NCBI GenBank assembly: GCA_945883815.1
Contig: CAMCYJ010000011.1
Coordinates: forward strand, 1 to 64,000
Length of the DNA: 64,000 nucleotides
Source of the DNA: Akkermansia muciniphila
GTDB lineage: Bacteria > Verrucomicrobiota > Verrucomicrobiia > Limisphaerales > UBA9464
Direction of reading: 5' to 3'
Shown here piece after piece: positions 23,566-31,706 of the stretch; the stretch's first letter is position 1; the number at the start of each line of letters is the position of its first letter. A model generated the notes under the pieces. That model did not search any database. It had not been told where the DNA came from and saw nothing but the letters and a program-made list of their open reading frames with translations. The position numbers and the translations under genes were made by a program.

Positions 23566-24315
23566 TCAGCGAGAACTTCCGGGCAGCGATGCTTTCTTCT
23601 GGAAGATCAGGATGTGCTGACGTGGTAGGTTGGTCAGGTTTTCCAAGAATTCCAACCGCGGGTGCAAAGCCATTTCCTTGCGGACTTGGTTGGCTGTCAT
23701 TTTGTGCAGGGGCTTGATGGGGATCCAGCGCTCCTCGCCCCGGTATTCGACGAATACGAGTCGGCCTCCCGGCTTGAGTGCATCGGTCATGCGACGGGTC
23801 ATCTCCCAGGGGTGATCGCACTCGTGGTAAACATCTACCAGGAGGATGAGGTCGAGGGTGTTGTCGGGCAGTCGGGGGTCGGTGGTGGTGCCCAACACCG
23901 GGACCACGTTGGTGATGCCGCGCGACAACAAGTTGGTGCGCAGGAAAGCGATCATCTCCGGTTGGATGTCGTTCGCATAAATCTTGCCGGTGGGACCCAC
24001 GACTCGGGCCATGCGCCAGGTCAGGTAGCCGCTGCCCGCTCCGACGTCGCCGACCTGGTTGCCGGGCTTGAGTCCGAGGGCGCTCACCAGGCGATTCGGG
24101 GCCTCCTCGGTTTCCCGCTCTTCCCGCTCCAGCCAAGGGGCCCCCTGATGGGACATGAAGTGGGCGATCTCGCGATCCAGGAACCACTTGCCGGTTCCGT
24201 CGAAGGATCCCGGGCGGTACTCGTAGGCGGGCGGCGGGGTCGGTTGCGATGGATCCGCAGCCCGCAGCGCCAACCACCCGGCATGGATGAGGAGAAACCA
24301 GAGGAAGTGCTTCAT
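23566..24315 (-). CDS. Exported class I SAM-dependent methyltransferase
   Basis: A 249-residue protein. The N-terminus MKHFLWFLLIHAGWLALRAA is a signal peptide, followed by a segment with REIAHFMSHQGAPWLEREERE. The methyltransferase core has motif I DVGAGSGYLTWRMA, the acidic residue in IYANDIQPEMI, motif IV LILLVDVYHECDHPWEM and motif post-II ALKPGGRLVFVEY. A periplasmic methyltransferase is odd because SAM is cytoplasmic, though this type (protein-L-isoaspartate-like or ubiE-like with signal) is common in Verrucomicrobiota and proteobacteria. It starts 3 nt after the amidotransferase stop and is probably cotranscribed. Confidence 0.85.
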   Translation of the reverse strand: MKHFLWFLLIHAGWLALRAADPSQPTPPPAYEYRPGSFDGTGKWFLDREIAHFMSHQGAPWLEREERETEEAPNRLVSALGLKPGNQVGDVGAGSGYLTWRMARVVGPTGKIYANDIQPEMIAFLRTNLLSRGITNVVPVLGTTTDPRLPDNTLDLILLVDVYHECDHPWEMTRRMTDALKPGGRLVFVEYRGEERWIPIKPLHKMTANQVRKEMALHPRLEFLENLTNLPRQHILIFQKKASLPGSSR

Positions 24316-24318
24316 GGG

Positions 24319-25074
24319 TCAGCGGTTCAGAGTGCAGGCCTGCACGAAAGCCCGGAACATCCGGGAGTGTTCGGGATGAGTAGCGTAAAGGCGTTCAGGA
24401 TGGAACTGGACCGAGGCGAACCACGGGAGCAGTCCGGAACTTTCCGATCGAAGCTCGGTTCCTTCGATGACCCCGTCGGCCGCACTGAGGGTGATCCGGA
24501 GCGGGTCTGCCAAACGGTGGATCGCCTGATGATGCGTGCTGTTCACACCCAGGGTCTTGGTGCGGTAGATGGCGGCTGTTTGAGTGTCGGGAAGAATATC
24601 GACGGGGTGGACCGCCTCGAATCGGCGGTTCATCTGGGCATGGGGGATATCGCCGGGACGCTGGGAGGGAAGATCGACATACAGGGAGCCTCCGAGGGCG
24701 ACGTTGACCAGTTGATGCCCTCGGCAAATGGCCAACAGCGGCTTGGGGCGACGGAACAATTCGTCCAGCAAGGTCAATTCCATCACGTCGCGATCCGGTT
24801 CTGGGAACTCACAACGCTCCAGCAAATCCGGCGGGACTTCAGGCCAGTAGAGCTTGGGATGGATGTCGTCTCCGCCGGTTAGCAGGACTCCGTCAGCCCG
24901 TTCCAGATACTCCGTCAAACGCCCACGGTGGGTCAGCTGGGGCAAAGCCAGAGGAAGGCCTCCGGCATCCAAGACCGCCTCCAGGTACCGGCTGCTCACG
25001 CTAATGGAGTGATCGGGGAATTCCGCGCCGGCGGCGTGGGTGCTGGGCGTCACCAGAATGATCGGGCGGCTCAT
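24319..25074 (-). CDS. Class I glutamine amidotransferase-like hydrolase (PuuD/peptidase C26)
   Basis: A 251-residue protein of the gamma-glutamyl-gamma-aminobutyrate hydrolase type. Visible are LLTGGDDIHPKLY near the front, the nucleophile elbow LAICRGHQLVNVALGG with the catalytic Cys, and VQFHPER with the catalytic His and Glu. The PuuD group hydrolyses gamma-glutamyl amides, as in putrescine breakdown. No other puu genes are near, so the natural substrate is open. The next gene starts 3 nt later and the 93-residue gene ends 56 nt upstream. Confidence 0.88.
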   Translation of the reverse strand: MSRPIILVTPSTHAAGAEFPDHSISVSSRYLEAVLDAGGLPLALPQLTHRGRLTEYLERADGVLLTGGDDIHPKLYWPEVPPDLLERCEFPEPDRDVMELTLLDELFRRPKPLLAICRGHQLVNVALGGSLYVDLPSQRPGDIPHAQMNRRFEAVHPVDILPDTQTAAIYRTKTLGVNSTHHQAIHRLADPLRITLSAADGVIEGTELRSESSGLLPWFASVQFHPERLYATHPEHSRMFRAFVQACTLNR

Positions 25075-25130
25075 AAGCTTCAGTCTGTCCCCAAATCACG
25101 GCGATTCAAATGGGAAACCCTCTGGCTCAC

Positions 25131-25412
25131 TCAAAACCGGTGCTCAGGAAACTTTTCCCGGATGTGTTTTCGAACGGCCTCGATGTGTTCAGGGGGATAT
25201 CGGCGGCGCACATAGCCTCGCTCCAGGGCGTCGAGGAGCTCGAGCCAGTCCAAGAGCGGTGGTTCCGGCATGGGAACCCACTCGATGTCCGATCCGCGTC
25301 GCTTGGGGCGTTCGAAGAACTTCCACTGGTCTCCCACATGTTGGGCGTAGACGTGGCGTTTGATCCCGTCGGGTCCCGGGGTGGTCCACCCGATGTCTGC
25401 TTTAGCTCCCAT
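25131..25412 (-). CDS. Small conserved protein of unknown function
   Basis: A 93-residue soluble, charged protein beginning MGAKADIGWTTPGPDGIKR and ending in a helix with YPPEHIEAVRKHIREKF. The first half has a strand-rich feel with repeated aromatic residues (HVYAQHVGDQWKFFER). No motif I recognise. It starts 8 nt after the ispF stop, so it is probably cotranscribed with it. Confidence 0.7.
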   Translation of the reverse strand: MGAKADIGWTTPGPDGIKRHVYAQHVGDQWKFFERPKRRGSDIEWVPMPEPPLLDWLELLDALERGYVRRRYPPEHIEAVRKHIREKFPEHRF

Positions 25413-25420
25413 GATCTGTG

Positions 25421-25909
25421 TCAGGATTCGGTTTCCGGCAAATCAACCGAGGCGACCGCCATGGCGGCGATGCCTTCTTCTCGTCCCACGAAACCCATGG
25501 TCTCGTTGGTCGTGGCCTTCACACCGACCTTGCCCGGAGAGATGCCCAGCGCGGTGGCGATGTGCGTCTTCATGGCGGTGATGTGCGGATAGATCTTGGG
25601 CTGCTCGGCGATGAGGGTGGCGTCGATGTTGACGATCCTTCCGCCCCGCGCCTGGACGCGACGGGCGGCTTCCTCCAGAAAGATCCGGCTCGGGGCATTT
25701 CGCCAGGTCGGATCGGTATTGGGGAAGAGATGTCCGATATCGACCTCGCCGATCGCCCCAAGGACGGCATCGGTGATGGCGTGCAGCAGGGCGTCGGCGT
25801 CCGAGTGACCGTCCAAGCCCTTGCTGTGCGGAATCTCAACACCCCCCAAGACCAGCCTGCGATCGGGGACCAGACAATGGACATCGTATCCGATGCCGAC
25901 GTGTACCAT
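25421..25909 (-). CDS. ispF: 2-C-methyl-D-erythritol 2,4-cyclodiphosphate synthase
   Basis: A 162-residue IspF of the MEP isoprenoid pathway, forming the cyclic diphosphate from CDP-ME 2-phosphate. Metal ligands D9, H11 (GYDVHCL) and H43 (ALLHAI) are present, along with the GHSDADALLHAITDA block and the GVKATTNETMGFVGREEG signature at the end. Length is normal. It lies between the kdsD-like gene (65 nt upstream) and the 93-residue gene. ispH, another MEP gene, is at 35.3 kb. Confidence 0.97.
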   Translation of the reverse strand: MVHVGIGYDVHCLVPDRRLVLGGVEIPHSKGLDGHSDADALLHAITDAVLGAIGEVDIGHLFPNTDPTWRNAPSRIFLEEAARRVQARGGRIVNIDATLIAEQPKIYPHITAMKTHIATALGISPGKVGVKATTNETMGFVGREEGIAAMAVASVDLPETES

Positions 25910-25974
25910 GCACGTACTCTACGGCCGGTGTGGCCCGGCGTGAATGCGGAAAACGCGATGGATTCTGAGGCGGT

Positions 25975-26946
25975 TCACATGAGCTTCAGCTTCGGTAGGT
26001 CCTGCGAGTCGACCAATCCCACGGGTTCCTTGCGGGCATTGACCACGATCAGGTCGTCGATGTTGCGATCGTTGAAGATACGCAGGGCATCCACGGCCAG
26101 TGCGTCATCGCGAATGGTGATGGGGTTGCGAGTCATGACCTCCTTCAGCGGCCGTTGGAGGATGTCTTCGTGGGCTGCGAGCCGGCGGCGGAGATCTCCG
26201 TCGGTGAACACACCGGCCAATCGCCCCTTGCCATCGACCACGCTGACCGAGCCGGTCTTGGCGTGGGTCATGGTCAAGAGACCATCCTGCACAGTCTGAT
26301 CTTGGCGGGCCACGGCGTTGCGCTGGTCGCGCCGCATGATGTCGCCGACCTTGTAGAGCAGGGCGCGCCCGATCGCTCCAGCCGGGTGGCGCTGGGCGAA
26401 GTCCTGCTTCCGGAATCCGCGAGCGGTCATCACGGCGATGGCCAGGGCGTCGCCCATCACCAGTGTGGCAGTGGTGGAAGCCGTCGGGGCCAGATTGAAG
26501 GGACAGGCTTCCCGAGGAACCCGGATGTTCAGGATCACGTCGCTGTGCTGCCCCAAAGTGGAGCCCGGATTGCCGGTCAGGGCGATGATCTGGACGGAAA
26601 ACCGACGCAGCGCCGGCAGGAGGTCATTCCACTCCGAGGACTCTCCCGAATAGCTCAGCGCGAGGATCAAGTCGCCATCCTGCACGATGCCAAGGTCTCC
26701 ATGCAGGGCGTCCACCGGATTGAGGACCACGGCCGTGGAACCCGTGCTGCTGAGCGTGGCTGCGATTTTCTTGCCGATGTTGCCCGACTTGCCGACACCC
26801 AGCACGACGATCTTCCGGCGGGCAGCAAGTGTCGTGCACGCCAACTCCACGCCCCGGTCGAAGGACTCATTCAGGGAGCCTCTGACGGAACGCAGTGCGG
26901 CCAATTCTATGTCGAAGACCTGGCGGGCGAGTTTCAGATGGCTCAC
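25975..26946 (-). CDS. kdsD: D-arabinose 5-phosphate isomerase (KdsD/KpsF type)
   Basis: A 323-residue protein from a GTG at 26946. It has an SIS domain at about residues 35-170 (VLGVGKSGNIGKKIAATLSS, ALSYSGES and EACPFNLAPTASTTATLVMG) and two CBS domains at about 205-323 (MRRDQRNAVARQDQTV, VVDGKGRLAGVFTDGDLRRRL, EVMTRNPITIRDD). It interconverts ribulose 5-phosphate and arabinose 5-phosphate for Kdo. Metal/active-site residues were not checked one by one. The GGGACAGGCT complement at 26500 falls on the conserved EACPFN, so it is native coding there. Confidence 0.95.
   Translation of the reverse strand: MSHLKLARQVFDIELAALRSVRGSLNESFDRGVELACTTLAARRKIVVLGVGKSGNIGKKIAATLSSTGSTAVVLNPVDALHGDLGIVQDGDLILALSYSGESSEWNDLLPALRRFSVQIIALTGNPGSTLGQHSDVILNIRVPREACPFNLAPTASTTATLVMGDALAIAVMTARGFRKQDFAQRHPAGAIGRALLYKVGDIMRRDQRNAVARQDQTVQDGLLTMTHAKTGSVSVVDGKGRLAGVFTDGDLRRRLAAHEDILQRPLKEVMTRNPITIRDDALAVDALRIFNDRNIDDLIVVNARKEPVGLVDSQDLPKLKLM
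26500..26509 (+). repeat. GGGACAGGCT copy in the kdsD-like gene
   Basis: On the coding strand it encodes part of EACPFN, a family-conserved stretch, so it is likely coincidental rather than inserted. Confidence 0.5.
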
Positions 26947-26977
26947 ACGGCAACGGTGTCACCGGTGGAGCCGCGGA

Positions 26978-27907
26978 TCAATGGTTCGACTGGATCGACG
27001 GGATTTCGGCCGGGGGTGGAAGGGTTCCCGTGATCTTTTGGACATGGAATCTCAGAGTTTCGATGAGTGTGCTCATCACTGCAGTAAGGGCCCCTTGCCA
27101 GACTGCTCCCAGACGCAGTGGGGGGATGTTGGTGATGGGCAGCATCCTCAGATCCTTGGCGGTAGAGCTTCCGGGTATGGCCAGACCCAGGCCGATTCCG
27201 AATCCGTTTTGGACGTAGACCTCCACCAGTTCCAAATCGGTGACTTCGACCCGGGAAGGCCATTCCAGCGAGCGGCTCTCGAGAAATTCCCGGAAGCGTC
27301 GGGGAGCCAATTCGGTAGCGGTGATGGAAATTAGTGGGTCTTCCAGGCTCTCCGTCGCCAGTGCATCGAAGATTTCCGAGGCGTTTCGGAATCGCGAAGT
27401 CTTGGGAACCAGCAAGACCAGCGGTAGTTCCAGCAACGGCAGATGCTGCAGTCCCTTGGCGCCCTGGCCTTCGAGCAAGGTGATTGCGAAGTCCAGTTCC
27501 TGCCGCTCCAACCAGGCTTCCACCTGAGGCTGCTGGCCCGCCCGCAGCGTGAGTTGGAGGTGAGGGAAATGCTTGCGCACTTCTTGCAGGACCCGAGGCA
27601 GGTGGTCTCGCAGGGCCACAACCGGGGCAGCCACTCGAAGGGTTTCCCGGGAAGCACTTCGAAGGCGTTTCTCCATGCCGCCCAGTCCGCCGAAGAAGGG
27701 GTGGATGAACTCGTAGAGCTCGGTACCCGCTGGCAGTAGCTCAAAGGGGCGTCGGCGAAAGAGCTTCACTCCCAGGTGGGATTCCAGTTGGAGCAACTGC
27801 CCGCTGACGGCGGGTTGCTGGATTCCATAGGGCATATTGCGCACCGCCTCCATGATGCCGCCATACCGCGCCACATAATAGAAAAGCTCCAGATGGTGCA
27901 CATTCAC
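26978..27907 (-). CDS. LysR-family transcriptional regulator
   Basis: A 309-residue protein from GTG 27907 (MNVHHLELFYYVARYGGI); a TTG four codons earlier is possible. The winged HTH is at about residues 5-62 (IQQPAVSGQLLQLESHLGVKLFRRRPF), followed by a substrate-binding domain with VAAPVVALRDHLPRVLQEVRKHFP. The effector is unknown. It is divergent from the cytochrome-LRR gene across about 140 bp, so it may control that gene or itself. Its stop lies 31 nt before the kdsD-like start. Confidence 0.92.
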   Translation of the reverse strand: MNVHHLELFYYVARYGGIMEAVRNMPYGIQQPAVSGQLLQLESHLGVKLFRRRPFELLPAGTELYEFIHPFFGGLGGMEKRLRSASRETLRVAAPVVALRDHLPRVLQEVRKHFPHLQLTLRAGQQPQVEAWLERQELDFAITLLEGQGAKGLQHLPLLELPLVLLVPKTSRFRNASEIFDALATESLEDPLISITATELAPRRFREFLESRSLEWPSRVEVTDLELVEVYVQNGFGIGLGLAIPGSSTAKDLRMLPITNIPPLRLGAVWQGALTAVMSTLIETLRFHVQKITGTLPPPAEIPSIQSNH

Positions 27908-28048
27908 TGGAACAAACAACCACGGTGACGGTCACTGGGCAATGACGGCTTCCGTGCGTTTTCCTCCGTCTTTGGGATTCCCTTTGACGGTGGGTCCAGT
28001 GAAACTCTCTTGAAGCCTTCACCAAAACTGTTCGTCAACCGAGTTCGT

Positions 28049-29041
28049 ATGAAGATCCTCTCTTCCACCGTTGCAGCGGCAAGCCTAACGGCCTTCGCGG
28101 CTCAGGCCGCCGTCGATTTTTCCAAGGATATCGCCCCGATCCTCACCGAGCATTGCCTCAAGTGCCACGGCACCGAGAAACAGAAGGGCAAATATCGGGT
28201 GGATTCCAAGGAGACCGCCTTCAAGGGAGGCAAGAGCGACAAGCCTGCGGTGGTGGCCGGAGACCCGGACAAGAGTGAAATCATCCACCGCGTGTTTCTG
28301 GCCAAGGACAACGACGAGTTGATGCCGCCGGAGGGTGGTCCTTTGGCGGAACCCATCCGGGCCAAGCTCAGGGAATGGATCAAAGAAGGCGCCCAGTGGC
28401 CAGAGGGAGTCGTGCTGACAGCCGCCGTGGCGGCCCCGGCTCCGTCGGTCGTCAATCCCGCCCGCCCTGCTCGCCCAGTTCCGCCGCTGCCGCAATTGCC
28501 CAAGGAGTATCAGGCGGCTTCCTCTGAGGCTTCGGGAATCGCGGCCCTTTCCAAGGTCGGGATTGAAGCTCGACCCATTGCCATCGGAGTGCCCTGGAAG
28601 GAAGCCAACTTCCGTCTGAAGGGTCCCGAAGTGACCGACGCGACCCTGACTCCGGTTTCCGGAATCAACAGCTTGATCGAGCTGCGCTTGGGCAACACCA
28701 AGATCACCGACTCGGGTCTCAAGCAGATCTCCGGCCTCACCCACCTTCAGACGCTGGGGTTGGAATTGACCGCGGTCACCGACGCGGGGCTAGATCATAT
28801 TCAAGGGCTCCAGAACCTGGTGTACCTGAACCTGTATGGCACCAAAGTGACCGATGCTGGTTTGGCCAAACTCTCGGGCCTCAAGCACCTCCGCAATCTT
28901 TACGTCTGGCAGACTCAGGTGACCCCGGAGGGGATCAAGAAGCTTCAGGAGGCGCTGCCGGGTTTGGACATCAACAGCGGTTGGGTGGCTCCCCCGGTTG
29001 AGAAGAAGGACGAGGCCAAGAAGGAAGAGCCGAAGAAGTAG
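28049..29041 (+). CDS. Exported Planctomycete-type cytochrome c with leucine-rich repeats
   Basis: A 330-residue protein from ATG 28049, with signal peptide to about residue 22. A PSCyt1-type domain follows (FSKDIAPILTEHCLKCHG, one CxxCH; MPPEGGP and REWIKEG), then a proline-rich linker (PARPARPVPPLPQLP). About 130 residues of leucine-rich repeats come next: repeats with consensus such as GL-x-x-L-x-x-LxxLxLxxTxVTDAGL. The tail is lysine-rich. The cytochrome is usually associated with DUF1501/DUF1553 systems. The repeats may bind a partner or substrate at the cell surface. Divergent from the LysR gene. Confidence 0.9.
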   Translation: MKILSSTVAAASLTAFAAQAAVDFSKDIAPILTEHCLKCHGTEKQKGKYRVDSKETAFKGGKSDKPAVVAGDPDKSEIIHRVFLAKDNDELMPPEGGPLAEPIRAKLREWIKEGAQWPEGVVLTAAVAAPAPSVVNPARPARPVPPLPQLPKEYQAASSEASGIAALSKVGIEARPIAIGVPWKEANFRLKGPEVTDATLTPVSGINSLIELRLGNTKITDSGLKQISGLTHLQTLGLELTAVTDAGLDHIQGLQNLVYLNLYGTKVTDAGLAKLSGLKHLRNLYVWQTQVTPEGIKKLQEALPGLDINSGWVAPPVEKKDEAKKEEPKK

Positions 29042-29132
29042 TCTCGGGCGTGCGAGGCGGAGCGATTGGAACCTGCTCTTGAGGCTTTTGGCTCAAGGCA
29101 GTTCCAGTTCAATCCAAGCTCTCGATTCAGTC

Positions 29133-29170
29133 ATCCCCCGGCGTCCATCACTGGATGCGGGGGATTTCTC
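29133..29170 (+). terminator. Intrinsic terminator after the cytochrome-LRR gene
   Basis: ATCCCCC at 29133-29139 pairs with GGGGGAT (about 29158-29164), and the inner CGTCCA/TGGATG arms extend the stem around a TCAC loop. TTTCTCGTTT follows. The stem is strong and the T-run partial. It also lies 4 nt from the MFS stop and could work in both directions. Confidence 0.7.
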
Positions 29171-29173
29171 GTT

Positions 29174-30427
29174 TCAGAGAGGCCGTCGACGACGCAGGTC
29201 TGCCCCTCGGATCTCCGGAATCAAGAGCCCGCAGGCCGCCACAATCATGGCCGACGCAATCCATCCCATGGTCGCCGGTGACAAGGTTTGGACTGCTTGG
29301 AAGGCACAAAGGGGAGCCAGTACCCCTCGGATTCCGGTGGAGAAGGTGTGGACGGCCATGTAGTCGGTCACATGGGCGGGTGGGGCCACCTTGGTGACCC
29401 ACAGGCCCCAAGCGACGTCGCCACCGGCGGTGGAGATGCCATAAAAAATGGCGCCAATGACGAGCCCCACCGGGGTCTCACTCATGAAGAACGTGGCGAT
29501 ACCGACGGCGAAACCCGCATTCAGGGTGACGCGAAGTCGGAAGAAGTTCATTCGGTCGAACAGACGTCCCCAAATCGGACTCATGATCCAGCGGGCGGCG
29601 TTGGGAATCACCAAGGTGAGCCAAGCTATTTGCGAAGCGCTCAGTCCGAGGCCGAAACGCGGATTACCGAGGTACTCCACGCGGATGGGCAGCATGGCGA
29701 GGTTGGCGAAACCCATGAGCATCCAAGCCAGCAGTGCGTTTCGGAATACTGGGTCTTCACGGACGAAGCGCAGTCCTTGCAGGGGATGGATTGCAGAACT
29801 CGAATCCAACGCTCGGGTGGGGATTCGACGCACTGCGGCGGCCGCGGCCCAGTAGGCCAGGGCAAAGAGGGCGGTCATCCAACGCCAACGGTCGGAGGCG
29901 AAGGAGGAAGAGCTCGAAGATACGTGGGTGGGTATCAGGCCGCTGCTGAGGATTTGTCCGCCGATCCACGCGAAGACCATCGCTGCGGCGATGCGGACCA
30001 TGAAGGCGCTGGAGTACAAGCGGCCCCGCTGGTCGGTCGGGTAATTGTCGTGGTAGATCTGGGTCATCAGCGGGATGGCGCAGGTCGAGGTGAGCAATGC
30101 CAATACGCAGCCCATGGTATAAATCACCGGGTGAGGAAAAACGGTCACCAGCAGGCAGCTCAGACCTCCGAGCCCCAGCAGACTGGAGACGGCGCGGGAG
30201 GGCTGCAGTCCGAGGCTGCGGGCGGTATTCACCACCAATGGCGAGATCAGCAGACCGATGGAGGTGCCGGCGGCGATCAGAGCCTTGGCCCAGGGCCCCA
30301 GATCAAAGACCCGCGTGGCGATGAGCAGTAGGAAGGTGTTGCCTGCGGTCTCGATGATACCCCCGAAGACCGAGCGCCAGCGCTCCATCCGGAAGGTGAT
30401 TTGAGCGCGTTCGGCGGGGCTGATCAT
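29174..30427 (-). CDS. MFS transporter
   Basis: A 417-residue membrane protein with about 12 helices. Visible are a Gly/Arg loop after the second helix region (GRLYSSAFM), GISTAGGDVAWGLWVTKVAPPAHVTDYMAVH and an arginine-rich C-terminus. The N-terminal residues lie close to the DUF971 gene 46 nt upstream. It ends 4 nt after the terminator hairpin region. The substrate cannot be predicted. I could not link it to a known MFS subfamily. Confidence 0.85.
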   Translation of the reverse strand: MISPAERAQITFRMERWRSVFGGIIETAGNTFLLLIATRVFDLGPWAKALIAAGTSIGLLISPLVVNTARSLGLQPSRAVSSLLGLGGLSCLLVTVFPHPVIYTMGCVLALLTSTCAIPLMTQIYHDNYPTDQRGRLYSSAFMVRIAAAMVFAWIGGQILSSGLIPTHVSSSSSSFASDRWRWMTALFALAYWAAAAAVRRIPTRALDSSSAIHPLQGLRFVREDPVFRNALLAWMLMGFANLAMLPIRVEYLGNPRFGLGLSASQIAWLTLVIPNAARWIMSPIWGRLFDRMNFFRLRVTLNAGFAVGIATFFMSETPVGLVIGAIFYGISTAGGDVAWGLWVTKVAPPAHVTDYMAVHTFSTGIRGVLAPLCAFQAVQTLSPATMGWIASAMIVAACGLLIPEIRGADLRRRRPL

Positions 30428-30473
30428 GGGTTGGGGCCGCTGGGCTCCGCTTCAGGAGCTGCTGGGCGGCTCC

Positions 30474-30800
30474 TCATTCGGACTCCGTCATCGGGTTTTT
30501 GACGGCATCGGCGATCCGGCGAAGCCATTCCCAGGTGTAGAGCCCAGTAGCGTGGCCATCGCCCCAAAGGGGTTGGACGGCGTAGTTGCCGACCCAGGGT
30601 AGCTTGCGCAACTGAAAGGATTCTGTCGCATACGGTCTTTGCGGGGGCCGGTAGGTGGTTCCAAAAATGTCGGTTTCACCCATGCAGGCGGCGCAGGGGC
30701 AGAAGCGACGGAGACTTTCCAGGGGGATGAAATCTTCTCGGCCATCCACCCAGCGGATGGCCAGTTCTTGTGCGAAGAGGGTGATGTCGGCCGGTTGCAT
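30474..30800 (-). CDS. DUF971 domain protein
   Basis: A 108-residue protein matching DUF971, the N-terminal domain of gamma-butyrobetaine hydroxylase-like enzymes that can stand alone. The pattern is WVDGREDFIPLESLRRFCPCAAC with a zinc-like Cys pair, then AVQPLWGDGHATGLYTWEWLR near the C-terminus. The stand-alone form is linked to iron-sulfur cluster handling in some bacteria and has been found next to apbC/mrp genes, but no mrp gene is here. It faces the exported protein gene across a 92-bp divergent gap. Confidence 0.9.
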   Translation of the reverse strand: MQPADITLFAQELAIRWVDGREDFIPLESLRRFCPCAACMGETDIFGTTYRPPQRPYATESFQLRKLPWVGNYAVQPLWGDGHATGLYTWEWLRRIADAVKNPMTESE

Positions 30801-30892
30801 CAGGCCGACGGTGGTGCTGGGTGGGTTTCCCGTCCAGCGGCTTCGGTGTCGTGCCGATTGCGAAACTGGGAAATTGCCGCAATCCTATCTTC

Positions 30893-31705
30893 ATGGTGGC
30901 GCGCTGCTCGATCTTGATTTTCAGCCTGTGGCTGACGGCTCGCGCTGTGAGTGCTGCCGATGTGAGCCCGTCGGCTGAAGACGTGGTGAGGGGTCTGGTG
31001 GAACGTCTCAAATCCATGCCGGAGCTCCAGGAGGGCCGAGCATACATCTGCCGTCGGCTCACCGTTTTTGAGACCCTCGAAGCCGACGGCCAGATTTCCG
31101 AGCGCAAGACCAAGGAGTATCGCGTGGCGGTGACCAACGGCGTGGAAACGACGCGACTGGTGCGCATCGATAACCATGAGCCGCCCCCGGCTGATGCCCG
31201 TAGCGAGGAGCGCAAGGATCGTGAGGCGCGCGAGCGCTATGGCAAATCCAGCGGCGTGAAGAAGCGTCGAGGGATGGAGGTGATCGACGAGTCGCTCATC
31301 CGGCGTTTCGATTACCGATGGGTGGGCCATGAGGTGATTGCCGGTCGAACGAATCACGTTCTGGAATTCTCAGCCCGACACGCTGAACCGGGACGGAGCT
31401 CGGCCAACGCCTTCGCCGACCGGCTGATGTCTCAACTGCAGGGCCGCTTGTGGATCGACACCCAAGAACACGAGTTGGTCCGGGTGGAGGCTCGACTGGG
31501 CAAGAGTTTTGACGTGCTCGCAGGGGTCGTGGCCTCGATCCAGAAAATGACCCTGTTGATCGAGCGCTTTCGCCTGCCGGACGGACGGTGGGTGGATGGT
31601 CGGTTCCAGACAGCCTTTGAGGGACGCAAGTTCCTCAGCGCGCTGCGCATGCGCTTGCAAGTCGAGCAGGACCGCTACGAGACCGCGACGGTCAAGCCGG
31701 GGTGA
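30893..31705 (+). CDS. Exported LolA-like beta protein of unknown function
   Basis: A 270-residue protein from ATG 30893, with a signal peptide (MVARCSILIFSLWLTARAVSA). The mature half shows alternating strands with RRFDYRWVGHEVIAGRTNHVLEF, LQGRLWIDTQEHELVRVEARL and GRWVDGRFQTAFEGRKF, which recalls LolA-type incomplete barrels but lacks a clear match. It is convergent with the ABC permease, with 1 nt between the stop codons. Moderately confident that this is a real gene; function is not known. Confidence 0.6.
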   Translation: MVARCSILIFSLWLTARAVSAADVSPSAEDVVRGLVERLKSMPELQEGRAYICRRLTVFETLEADGQISERKTKEYRVAVTNGVETTRLVRIDNHEPPPADARSEERKDREARERYGKSSGVKKRRGMEVIDESLIRRFDYRWVGHEVIAGRTNHVLEFSARHAEPGRSSANAFADRLMSQLQGRLWIDTQEHELVRVEARLGKSFDVLAGVVASIQKMTLLIERFRLPDGRWVDGRFQTAFEGRKFLSALRMRLQVEQDRYETATVKPG

Positions 31706-31706
31706 T

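Noticed and set aside
24331-24351. Palindrome GTGCAGGCCTGCAC
   Set aside because: It is inside conserved coding of the amidotransferase C-terminus; no regulatory role is likely.
23662-24882. Long plus-strand frame, 406 codons
   Set aside because: It runs antisense through two genes (methyltransferase and amidotransferase) with intact catalytic motifs.
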